The notes beneath the pieces are model-generated. The model saw nothing but the letters and a program-made list of their open reading frames with translations. It ran no database searches and was not told the origin of the DNA. DNA of 64,000 bases, taken from Symbiodinium natans. Lineage: Eukaryota > Sar > Dinophyceae > Suessiales > Symbiodiniaceae. Positions 54,336 through 64,000 of the stretch are shown in pieces (position 1 is the stretch's first letter; the number at the start of each line of letters is the position of its first letter). Made by a program: the position numbers and the translations under genes. The stretch spans positions 828,068 through 892,067 of the forward strand of contig CAJNDS010000824.1 in assembly GCA_905221605.1 (NCBI GenBank), given 5' to 3'.

Positions 54336-57300
54336 TGTGTCTGTGTGTCTGTGTCTGTGTCTGTGTGTGTGTGTTCACTGGTGTGGCCAATTTGACACGC
54401 TTTGATTTAAAGACCATCGCTAGCTGTGACTTTTCAAAACACAAGCTGGGCAACTCACCTGACATCACGAGGATATTTGGACATTCGGCGGAACCCTATC
54501 AAGGATGCAATTCTCCTTCGCAACAGAGTGACGCGTCAGGTCAGAGAGTATCTTGGTTGAACCAGAGATAACCAGAGCTTGCATCTTTGATTCAGATTAG
54601 AGTAAAGCAAGAAGCGGAGAATCATCCGAGTTTCCTTGGAGACCTGGGCTTTTGTGCTTCTTGGCTGATCTTACGTAATCGGACAATGACGATGTGCACA
54701 TATGGTTCCCGGCCAGGAAGTTGAGACACCCGTCCTCATCAAGTCCACGCCAGAAGGGGCTCGCGACTTCGTGGTACCTTCCCGAATGAACCCCGGGCGA
54801 CACGACTCAAGTTACCGATTCTGGCCGATGTTGCAAGTGCCCTTTGCTGCCGTGCTGATCTGCACTAAGCGTTCCATAAAAGGCAATTTTATGCTCTTCC
54901 TCAATCTCCGCAAACCTTCAAGCAGCTTCTGATGGTGTTCTGCTCAGACTCATCGACTTTGCGAGATGTTGCATTTTGCGGCAGGCACATGCAAGCACCA
55001 CTGAGGTGGGGGGCCTTGACCGCTATTTCCAGATCGTGAAGTGCTTTCGCGACGAGGTGCTGTCCATGTCATCTCAAATGCACAGAGCTTGCCCCGTTGG
55101 GTCAGATTTCCCAATTTTTTCAGTTGCCAATTTCATTCAATGTTATGATTTCCCGGAGAGCAGAGTGGGACACAGCGATCTGCAGGAACTGCGGGCTGAC
55201 AGGCAGCCAGAATTCACACAGATTGCCCTTCGGCTGAAGCAGTGCTGTGAGATTTCTTGTGACATCAATGGTACCTTGTGGAGTCATTTGAGAATGTGAG
55301 ACTGTTAACGGAACTGAGGACTGTGAAATGTCTTTCGTCCAGCAGGCACGTCAAGTTACTATAAGTTACTCAAGTGTTTTCGCGTTGAGCCGTGTCGCTG
55401 CACCTGCAGGAAGATGTTCTGCAAACCTTCGAGGGCATGATCCGGCAAATCTTCAAGAGTTTCCTGCAGAAAGTGTAGGGGGACAGTCATGGATCCTTGC
55501 GTCAAGCAGTGCAGGGCACGCATTGTTACGGGCAACTGTATACCAAGAGTCGGTGAGTAAAGCTGTGTCACCATTGTGCGCAGTGAGGCTTGTGCGGCGC
55601 GGCCCTAAGCCACTGTGGTGCTTCAGTCGGCTGAAGTTCCTGGACTGCAGAGGCCACGAGTTTCCGCCTTTTCAGCGGATGGAGTATAGTGAGGCAGGGA
55701 CATGCAGGGACAAGGAGAGCATTGCTTTATTTGCTTTCCTCCAGCGCAGACGCACCAGGCAATGGATCGGTTTGGCATCGACAAGCCTGACTTGCGCTAT
55801 GACATGGAGCAGCTTGGCCATTCCCCCTTGAGAGCGTAGCACGAGCACCTTTCCGCTTGCTAAGGCTGGTAGACCTGACTGAGGCTGCTTGTCTGCAATG
55901 CAGACTCTTAAGAGGCTCGTACTTGAGACTGCTGTTGGTCTGACCATTGGAGGTAAGCAAAGGCAAGAACTTCAAGGTGGGATGACTTGAATGACCATGA
56001 CTTCTGACTCGTGGAATCACGCAGAGCACGGTGTCCATGCGTGGTTGCGTGCCTCAGATGTTTGATGATGCGGAGTTGGTTGTGGGCATGTGCTGCAAGG
56101 TACGCATCCAAGTGGTGATATTTTAGATGTTGTACTTGCCCCCTTGCAAGACGTTTCACTGATTTTGTGCGAGTGTGGAAGGGCATTGGATCATGGTCTG
56201 GCAAGATGCTTGCCTGCAAGTGAAACGAAGCTGAACATCTCAAGTGACGTCGCAGACCTCCCTACCAAGGAAGGTGAAAGAGCTGGAGAAGAAGGCAACA
56301 GGACAGGAAGTAGGCAGATCCCCTTGTAAAGTTGCATCTTCGAAAGGAATGGAGCCCCCTTTTGCGCCCCCTTGTGCTCTTTTCTGGGAGGTGCAAGTGC
56401 CCTAGTGTGGCTGAAGATCAACCCTGATGGAACATACGACTGCTCTGCGAAGAAGTTTTTTGCCGACGAGGAAAGGGGCCAAGTCGAACACAGGGGCTTG
56501 TAGGCTTGCGCTCTACTTCCGCCAGGACTATGTCAAGTGGGTCGAGAAGCTTGAATACATTCATTTGCAGCTCTTGCAGATCATGTAGCTGTACAGGGCA
56601 CTGAGAGATGTGAGGAAGGCCAACGCGAAGCCGGGCGGCTGTGGCCCAGGGGACCTCCTGCTCATTATCGCAGGCGCGTGCTCACTTTGACTGTTCAGCT
56701 GAACGCCCTTTCAATTCTTGCTGACGTACTGTCCGAGCCTCCAAATTGCTCGCAGGGTCCAAGCTGAAGACGCCTTTCTGACGCAAAATATCACGAGATG
56801 TCAAGTTTCTCAAGTTCATGTTCCTGATGTTCCTGGAGTCCATGCTTTGAGGCAAGAGTCTATGGGGAAGTTCCGGCACCTCATGGGAACAGAGCTAGGC
56901 CATCCGTGTCGTGCATTTTTTGCTTACCTGCGTGGCTTGTGTTCTTCCCCAGGCTTGCGCAGCGAAGGCTTTCGGGCACTCTGGGTTGTGCCTGCTCCTT
57001 ATGACACCCAAAGGGCTGTTGGGTCACCAACTTACACTTCCTGCGAGGAACTTCCCCATGTTGGAGTGGGACGAGGATGAGGCAGATGTTTTTTTGGTTT
57101 CTGTTTTTCCACTGCGCGGCTTAAGCTTGCAGTGGCCTGCCTTGTAAGCCAGCAGCTGCAGCAACCGACGGCACATCGCCACAGGAACGATTCACGGCAA
57201 AACACCATCCTTTCACTTCACCCTGGACGGAGGAGTTTGAAGTGTGCTGCCCCTTGAGGTGTTTCACAATGATCATGGCAATCTAGATGCCATCTAAATG

Positions 57301-58821
57301 GCTGTGCAGGACATCGAGAAGATGGTTAGTTTGGTGCTCGGCCACTGCAGTCTGCAATCTGCGCATGTTGCCATTTCGCCTCTTTGCTGAGGCCTAGACC
57401 ACAAAGATCCCAAACTGGCGGAGGCAGCACACAACTTTCCTTGCAGGCAGAGTGCAAGGGCGACCTGCGAAAGGTAAGAGCCAACGCCTATGACATGGTG
57501 ATCAATGGTGTTGAGGCTTCATGTGAGCTTATGGTGCGAGATACATCTGTCGAGTGCTCACGACAAGGTTGGTGGTGGGTCTGTCAGAATTCATGCTGCT
57601 TGGCTGTCCGGCTTCTTGGTCACAGTTTTTCATGTGTTCTCCTCCAAGCTAAGGAGCGGTCTTTGCAGGAGAAGGTCTTCAGCGTGCTTGGCTTTAGCAA
57701 AGAGGAGGTTCCGAGCCCCATTTAAATGCCAGGATTGCTGCTATTATGTTCTGCTTCTCAGTTGCTTCTCCTCTGAGGCATTGGCGCAGTTCGGCTTCCT
57801 GATGGGCGCTTTTGAATACGGAGCGATGAATGTGTAGCAGCTCCGTGAGTTCCTGCCGTGGATCAACGGGTGATGGCTGCCGCGCAAGGAGCTCCGCCCC
57901 ATGCTGGATTGGCATTTGGGCTGGACAGGCCAGAAGAGACGCCTCCCCATTGAAATGATTCGCTAGAATTAAAGTGAAAACTGCGGCCGACGTCCTCCTC
58001 AACTTCTCATGAGGGCTTCGCAAGCCCGTCTTAGAACTCAAGTGAAGTAGGTTGAGCGAACGCTGACAGGCGACAGGAAGCACAACAGAACGAACACAAG
58101 CATCAGGAAGAGTAATTGCAAAGCTGAGCAACATGAGCACCGACAAAAGCCGTAACAAGAGCCAGCAGTGCTGGCCATGATTTATGATCATCATCTTCAA
58201 GCCGCGTGAGGGGAGGGCAAGATTTGTTGGAGGGTCTTTCCCATAAGGAGCAAAACTTTGATTTCGTGTGGCGGCCATTCAGCCTCCTAGAAAACAAGGC
58301 TTACTTTAGTGTTCCAGCCCAAGCCAGTACGCTTCATAGCGATCAATTGCTTGGAGTTTAGGGTTTAGGTTTTGGGGGACAACAATGCGGAGCAATATGA
58401 TTCGTTTTTCTCTCCCGCACGTAAGCTGCTTCTAAGCCATGTACTTCCAGCTCTCAAGCATCTCGTGCCAATGGCACCTCCAGCCTTCCAGAACGCCGCA
58501 AAATTGAGCCTCCCCAGCTTTCCTTAAACAGTTCGCGTTCGCTTGGGTCTTGGACCAATTGGACAGGCTCTGCACAATCATTGGTGGCAAGGCAAGGATG
58601 CAGAAACGGACGAATCATGCAGTTGCTCTTTGACCCGTTGCTTTTGTCACCAAGGCAACGATTCGTGACTTCATTGCATTCCCCAAGAACAACATGGGTG
58701 TGTTGCTCAGAAGTTAATTGCCCAAGGGTGTGTGTATTGTGTGTCTGATTGAATCTTGTGATTCTGCATCGTCGCATCAGGTCGAGACACGATGATCAAC
58801 ACACCTGCGGCGATCACATCA
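53237..58821 (+). CDS. DARS2: Aspartyl-tRNA synthetase, bacterial/organellar type, >30 exons (3' end open)
   Basis: Charges tRNA-Asp with aspartate; a class II synthetase of the bacterial AspS type, so probably mitochondrial or plastid. Clear exons: 53237-53289 (RTHNCGELR), 53373-53481 (VTVSGWVQ...[10 protein letters not shown]), 53915-53961, 54006-54047 ([14 protein letters not shown]), 54140-54194, 54250-54268, 54472-~54550, 54717-54796 ([18 protein letters not shown]), 54893-54934, 55006-55056 ([15 protein letters not shown]), 55186-55224 ([12 protein letters not shown], motif 2), 55319-55345, 55410-55458, 55653-55693, 55759-55808, 55865-55883, 56274-56301, 56391-~56470, 56597-56673 ([11 protein letters not shown]), ~56852-56898, 56953-56989, 57048-57081, 57185-57241 (HHPFTSPW), 57447-57515, 57568-57594 (GGGSVRIH), 57654-57707, 57778-57820, 57889-57928 (motif 3 [14 protein letters not shown]), 58655-58697 ([14 protein letters not shown]), 58781-58821. 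Phases agree at most junctions. The linker before 54717, part of the insertion domain (55884-56273), a short exon near 58604-58631 and the C-terminal end are unresolved; 58857 onward may hold the last exon. The start ATG is a guess, and a targeting peptide may lie upstream. Confidence 0.9.
54250..54268 (+). other. DARS2: 19-nt microexon of the AspRS gene
   Basis: GATACTCGAATGCGGTATC, flanked by AAG upstream and a GT donor. It supplies DTRMRY plus one base, and with the next exon (54472) reads on as [12 protein letters not shown], the expected conserved block. The exon before it ends at 54194 with a GA donor. Confidence 0.75.
54288..54374. repeat. (TG)n microsatellite inside an AspRS intron
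   Basis: About 87 bp of TG with a few TC interruptions, within the intron 54269-54471. Confidence 0.95.
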
Positions 58822-60290
58822 GCTCAGCACCCGCCCCAAATCATGTCGTTACACAGGCACGCATAGACGACACGCTTTCCAAATCTTGCCCTCTTGCTAG
58901 TGCTCAAGAAGAGAAACCTGTACTGGCACAAGGTTGGCTGAGCTCAGCATCACCACGACAGTCGATGAGGATTGTCGGTTTTCATTTGTGGGCCTTCCTC
59001 GGACATGACTTTTGTTTAATTCTGCATCCTGCCCTCTGTGCGCAGGAGGGAAAACCGAAGGTCTTGAGCTCAGCAGTAGTACAGCTGCTATACATAAGTT
59101 TGACTATGACAGTCATGTTCTTGGTGAGGCATCTGGTTATCCTGCGTGAGGAAGGAGTAAGAGAGATGCAACAGCTTAAGGCAAGCCAAAGGCTTTTCCT
59201 GTGGGACCAGCTCTGCTTGTTTCCTGCAGCTGCTGCCCCCACCTGGCGTGGCCAGCACATGCCTTACCCCAGCATACCACTTCGTACACGTGGAATGGGG
59301 GTATGGGGGGAGTCCGTCCAGCACCCACCGATTTCGACGTTTTGGTCGCGACGAACGCGTGATCCAAATCCACATGTCCCTAGAAGCGCCTGGGGATTAG
59401 GTGTGCATAGGTGTGCATAGGTATCCATTATGCCATAGTTGTCCATAGCGTCATGTCGAGCTGCCTGAATCTGGGAGAATCTCGGAGGTTGGCTTTATAC
59501 ATGTGGCCAAGAGCAGAAGCTTGTACAGCTTGGCAGGGATGTTTGATCTCTGGCGGATGTTTGAGGCCAGTGTGAACAGTTGCTTCTGCCGCGCATTGCG
59601 AAAAAACTTGCTGCGAGTGGGTCGAGGAAGTCATGTCCAACCCCGTGCCTACGAGTCTTTAGGCTCCCTCTTGCCTGAGAATTTGGTGTCGAATCCTTTG
59701 ACATTTTCGCCGGAAACGATTGTTCTCAGACTCGTACAGATGGCAAGTGTGTCTTCTGCAAGTAGAAAGATTCGACGTGTGTGTCCAGAGATGTCTGAAG
59801 ATCGTTCGTATTGATTTCAGATGTTTGCTGACTTCCTTTATGCAAGGTGATTTCAATCGCAGCTCAGGACTGGCCCTCGTTTATATGCATAATTGTATAT
59901 GTATGCACGTAGTACCACGACACCAAGGCGGTTTCCTACACAGTGAGCACTCCGAGAAGCTTGCGAAGCTTGCAGGATTCTGCAGTGCAGTTGGAGCAGC
60001 CCATCGTCCAAGGGCAGGGGGCTTGCAAGCATTCGAAAGTTTTGATGCACCCCGTGTCCGCGACCGTTGGAAGAATCCCAGGCCGCTGAAGGTTGCAACT
60101 CCAACATCCTGCATCTACAGTCTGCTTCGCTGCAAGGTTCGGTGCTTCTGCACTTTTCTTCCCAAGAGTTTGGATTGTTTGATGTCCTGTTAAATGCTCA
60201 CGTATCCCATGGTGCACCAATGACTGTATTTTGGGCTCGAACATATTGAAGGGGAAGTTCCGAAAAAGTTTGGACAGTGCGGCCGCCACC
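58822..60290. other. Spacer between AspRS and DNALI1 genes
   Basis: The last AspRS exon may begin at 58857 (ARIDDTLSKS...). Apart from that no conserved block is recognised. The plus-strand frame to 59420 stays open but loses protein-like character. Confidence 0.4.
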
Positions 60291-63026
60291 ATGTCCATTC
60301 CGGTGGGCAGACCCCGTGAATCTCTGGTCTTGAGCTTAGGACTTAGGACCCTTTTTGCATCGTGCCGGTACGTTGCGTGCCATGCTGTTACGTTGCAAGC
60401 CATGTCTAGCTGCAAGCAGGTCAAGTACGACCCACCTTTGGAGTTGGGCCCTGCACCTTCCGATGCTGTCGGCCGCAAGGGCAACAAGCCTCCCAAACCG
60501 AACTCTTTGAAGGCTCGCCCAAAGATTCATCAATGCTCCAACGAACTGCGTTGCTTGCCTCCTGGATGAGGCACAGCTGGCACGGAAGACACAGTTGCCG
60601 CCAGCAGAATCGAAGCCCAACACGGATGATGTTCTGCCGTCTGCTCGCAGCTGGGGGCTACGGTTCTGTCACGTGCATTAGCCATCCGCAGCTGACATGA
60701 AAGGCACGCGCTGCTCCCACCTCGTGTCTTATCTGATCGATCAAGTGGGTTCCAGGGACATCGCCACATCCGCCGCTTCGGCTCGTATGCTCTTGTGGTA
60801 AGGTGAGTGGATTGAGGACGGCAAGCATTACCAGCAGTATGCAACCTGGCTACTGTTGGAATCATGAACTTGACAGGATCTGTGATTGCTCAATCGGGAC
60901 ATGGTGCAAGTTGCAAGCCACTGGGTCAGTACCATGTGGGAGATGATAGCGAACCCCGCGTGCTGGCATATAGCTTTGCCACGCCCCTTAACTTCAGGAG
61001 TTGCACCGGGCATCGACTTATAAGATGAAGAATGACGAAGAACATTTGGTGGTGGGGTTGGGGGGGCATTTGAGGGGACCAGGCTTCTTGGCACCAGGCA
61101 TCTCATCGATTCCCGCAGTAAGCAGCCCGCTTAGAGAATAATCGATTCCAGTACTGAGCCTGCGCTGCAAGTGAACGAAGCCCAGCCGGTCCTGGAAACG
61201 CCGATCCATTAAAATCCAGCCAGATCACAGAACTGTCGCCAATATTACGTTGTACTACAAACCTGAGAAAAGCCAGCCGGCTTAGGGAACCATCGATTCC
61301 TGTCAATGCTGCGGCTGTGGGTTTGAGAGCTGTAGTTGCCTAGTCGAAGTTGCCTAGTCGGTTTCCGGCATGCTAAAAAGTATACTCTACCATAAGGAAT
61401 GCACTCTGAGAAGGCGTGCAAGGGGCATGCGCATTGAAAACAGGTCTTTAGGCTTTCCCATGTGGACAAGGTGAGCAATCAGCCGGCCACGCGCCTGGAT
61501 GTCATCCAGCTGCAGGAGGCGTTGGACCAGCGGCTGATGGAGCGTCAGGCACTGGCCAAAACCGGAAAACTCTTCAAATCGGAGTTTGCATGTGACCTCA
61601 GCGATCTCTCTCTGCCTGTTCTCTTTCTGTTCGTTTGTCTACAATCAGAACTCTTGGTTCTTGTGTATTGCTTCCTGGCAGCCCGTGTTCAAATGTGAAG
61701 AGACTCTGAAATAATCTATCCGACAGCAACAGAAACGAAACTGAAGGATTCGAGTCCGGGGCTCATCTTGGTGTTCTTGATTGCTGGGGGTTGTTTTCTG
61801 GGGGTTGCTTTCCCAAACACTTTCGCACGAGACCCTTTTGTAATTGATGGCCCATAACATTCACGAGCATCTAGGGAATCCAGGGTCTTCGTTCCTGTTT
61901 CTGTGTGGCCCCGTAAAACATTCCTCAGATAATCTAATCATATCTCATTGACTCACAATTTAAATAATGACCCCAAACGGCAACACTTGCGTTTCACCGT
62001 GGCAGCAGCAAGTCTCTGGTAGTGGTTTTTACTGAGAAAACCCCTCTGCTTACGTGGTATTCCTTCTCTAATGAAAAGATGGCTTCATGTGGACCTGAGA
62101 ACCATGTTGTTGCGAGTGAGAAGATGGTGTTCCTCAGGAAATCCTTGCAATGGAGCCAATGCGTCAAGAAGATAAGAGGGATGTACCACAATAGGATGAT
62201 AGAAAGGGCGGCCGCTGGCAGGTCATGGCCGGGGGCGGGGGGGTTGTGTCCAGCTATGTATACAGTATACCTATCCATAGATACACAAGAAAGTTGAAGA
62301 AGTTGGTCAGGCTCGCGAGACTGGGATCTGCCCAGTTCGAGAGGAGCTTTACTCTCAATGCTTTGATGAGCTTATCCGTCAGGCGCAAGCAGTGGCGATG
62401 CGGTGCATGCCTTGTGTACTTGTGCTTTGGCTACTGTTCACAGATGTACGAGCAGGTGACAATCAACTGTCCTGAACGTGGACTTTTGCTGCTGCGCGTG
62501 CGTGATGAGATCCGTATGTCTATCGCGGCATACCAGACACTGTACCAGAGCAGCCCTCAACTCAGATGCATGACATGTTTGGCGATTGCTGGTTTCTTTC
62601 AGCCCATGTGAAGTTCAGTGTGCGGAGGTGTGACCTTTGGCACGCGAAAACAACTGCAGTCCGAGCAGGGCAAGGCAGAGACGGAGCAGATGATTGCCGA
62701 GCATGAGGAACAAAAGAAGCAAAGAGAGGCACGGTGCCGAACAGCGCAGCATAGGCTAGTTGCCACGCAAGCATTCGTTAAGTTCTCAGGCGCGTGTTGT
62801 GGAGCTCAAGAACAAATGCGAAGCCATTGAGCGCCGGGAAGCGGAACGTCGGGCGGTGGATGAGCGCAAGCGGAAAGAAGAAATAGATTTCCTCAAGCGC
62901 CTGGATTGGCAACTGTCGTTGTTTAGTGTGCTGGGCTGCTTGCTGGCCGGAAGAAATCTAGACTGCAAACTCAGGCATCAGCAGCAGCACTTGGAGTCGT
63001 TCCTGAAGAGTCACGACTCAAAGTGA
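60291..63026 (+). CDS. DNALI1: Axonemal inner-arm dynein light chain p28 (DNALI1), 10 exons
   Basis: Light chain of single-headed inner-arm dyneins in the flagellar axoneme, partner of the dynein heavy chain tail. Exons: 60291-60326, 60420-60512, 60571-60646, 60803-60840, 61471-61548, 62311-62382, 62456-62552, 62628-62728, 62790-62896, 62975-63026; together 750 nt, 249 codons plus TGA, close to the family's usual ~250-260. The phases fit at all nine junctions. Conserved blocks in order: LVKYDPPL (N terminus), REWIEDGKHY, NQPATRLDVIQLQEALD, RETGICPVREELYSQCFDEL, VTINCPERGLLLLRVRDEIR, MSIAAYQTLYQSS, FGTRKQLQSEQGKAE, then a C-terminal coiled coil rich in Glu/Lys/Arg ending ESFLKSHDSK. The start ATG sits in GCCGCCACCATGTCC. 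Eight introns begin with GC, one with GT; all end AG before a G. The gene appears intact. Confidence 0.95.
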
Positions 63027-64000
63027 GCAAGTCCGATGCTTGATTGCCGTAGACGCCAGCTGCATTCAAAGGGGTTCTGGCAGCTTTCTTGACCTCTGCA
63101 AGAGATCATGAGTGCATGCATTTCGTCCTCTCAGGGTCGAAACCGGCCTTCAGAATGTTTCACCCGAACTGGCTGTTTTGTTGCTCCCAGGAAAGAGCTG
63201 AGCGCATGCATCACATCACGTAGGTAGGGCTCAGGATTCATGAGGACCTTCTGACGCGCGCTGATGGGAGAGCGATAGGTTTCATGGTGCATGAGATGTG
63301 ATCTGAAGGCTCGCTGCGATCTCCTGGCTGCTGAGCTCGGCTGGTCCCAACCAGATCGAACGAAAAATGAGAATGTCGCGATCTGCATGCCTACATGCAC
63401 GGCGAGTTCTCCATAAAATACATACGGGCAGGAGAAATGAAGAAAGGAGGATCAAAATTATATCCTCAAGATTATAAATCCATTCCTTTCCAACTCACCG
63501 GGAATCTCGAGAATTCGAAGAAATCCAAAAGTTGAAACCAAGACGAAACAATCACGATATACGTTCTACAGGAATTGAAGGCCTTCATTGTCTAGGGTCA
63601 TAATTTTTTTTTGGATATTGGGACAAGGAAATCAGAAATCATAATATTTAATAATTCATTCTTAAATGGAGAGATTTTTCGGCGTAATATATACACTGGA
63701 CTGAAGGAGATCATTGGATCAATATTTCGTGGAGAGTCACGACGAGCAAGCAATAACCTCGGTGTGGGCTCGAATATTGGAGGCTAATGCCGTGCGAGAA
63801 TCTTGTAATCTTAGAAATATCCCCATACAAGGCTACGGGCTCGATCCCTATTTTCGCTCTGCGGCCGCGCTGTCGGATGCTCCGCCTCCTCTTCCGGTCG
63901 ATTTGGCTGCTTGTGAGGGCCTTGCAGGGGAATCTTGAAAATTCCCGGAATTTTAACGCTTATTATCTAAAAATCCTGGGAATTTTGGGAATCACCCGGA
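63027..64000. other. Downstream flank; one protein-like ORF at the window end
   Basis: From 63400 the sequence becomes AT-rich. The plus frame 63714-63938 (TTG start, 74 codons, LDQYFVESHDEQAITSVWAR...) is protein-like but unrecognised; it may be an exon of the next gene. The last 80 bases repeat words like CCCGGAATTTT and CTGGGAATTTTGGG, a short inverted-repeat cluster. Confidence 0.3.

Noticed and set aside
54085-54405. ORF with a Val/Cys repeat
   Set aside because: It is the (TG)n microsatellite of an AspRS intron read as protein.
57694-58278. 194-codon minus-strand ORF opposite the 3' part of AspRS
   Set aside because: It overlaps well-supported AspRS exons on the plus strand, including motif 3, and has no recognisable motif.
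58749-59420. 223-codon plus-strand ORF as a separate gene
   Set aside because: Its first part overlaps AspRS exon 58781-58821 in another frame; only the stretch from 58857 may be a last AspRS exon, and the rest has no conserved block.

Overview
The window looks like nuclear DNA of a dinoflagellate, most likely of the Symbiodiniaceae type (the family is inference). Three things seen directly support this. (1) A near-complete copy of the dinoflagellate spliced leader (DinoSL) sits at 32117-32137 on the 5' end of a retrotransposon copy, and a shortened one at 38398-38409. (2) Two recognisable host genes are cut into many tiny exons, with introns that mostly start with GC (some GT or GA) and always end in AG followed by G. 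(3) The rest is repeat-rich and gene-poor.

Layout. 0.8-8.3 kb: an old LINE-type reverse transcriptase on the minus strand, followed upstream by decayed minus-strand coding remnants. 8.3-20.7 kb: no recognisable gene, but many repeats: a 51-bp and a 60-bp tandem array, a 114-bp palindrome, a 657-bp element with about 85-bp terminal inverted repeats, an 11-bp (GGTTGAACCCA) satellite, an array of about 82-bp units with G7-CGCA-GC7 hairpins, and a dispersed repeat of about 180 bp. 20.8-45.2 kb: four head-to-tail copies (A-D) of one young LINE family, with the 11-bp satellite at every junction. The family encodes ORF1 (zinc-finger plus helical protein), ORF2 (APE-type endonuclease, reverse transcriptase with a VDD motif, RNase H, Cys-rich tail) and, in copy C only, an extra unknown ORF3. 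A single in-frame UAG separates ORF1 from ORF2. Copy A carries a clean 4.35-kb internal inversion, B is 5'-truncated, C has lost the endonuclease, and D is nearly complete but frameshifted. 45.2-53.2 kb: poly-C, a polypurine tract and low-confidence coding fragments. 53.2-58.8 kb (+): a bacterial-type (organellar) aspartyl-tRNA synthetase in more than 30 small exons. 60.29-63.03 kb (+): a complete 10-exon gene for the axonemal inner-arm dynein light chain p28/DNALI1.

How it fits together. The two host genes are on the same strand about 1.5 kb apart and have no functional link that I can see. The LINE copies probably moved by target-primed reverse transcription of RNAs, at least some of which had been SL trans-spliced, and they landed in or beside the 11-bp satellite. 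None of the four copies has an uninterrupted ORF2, so mobility of these particular copies is unlikely. Exon coordinates come from reading conserved protein blocks and splice phases by eye; no database search was run.
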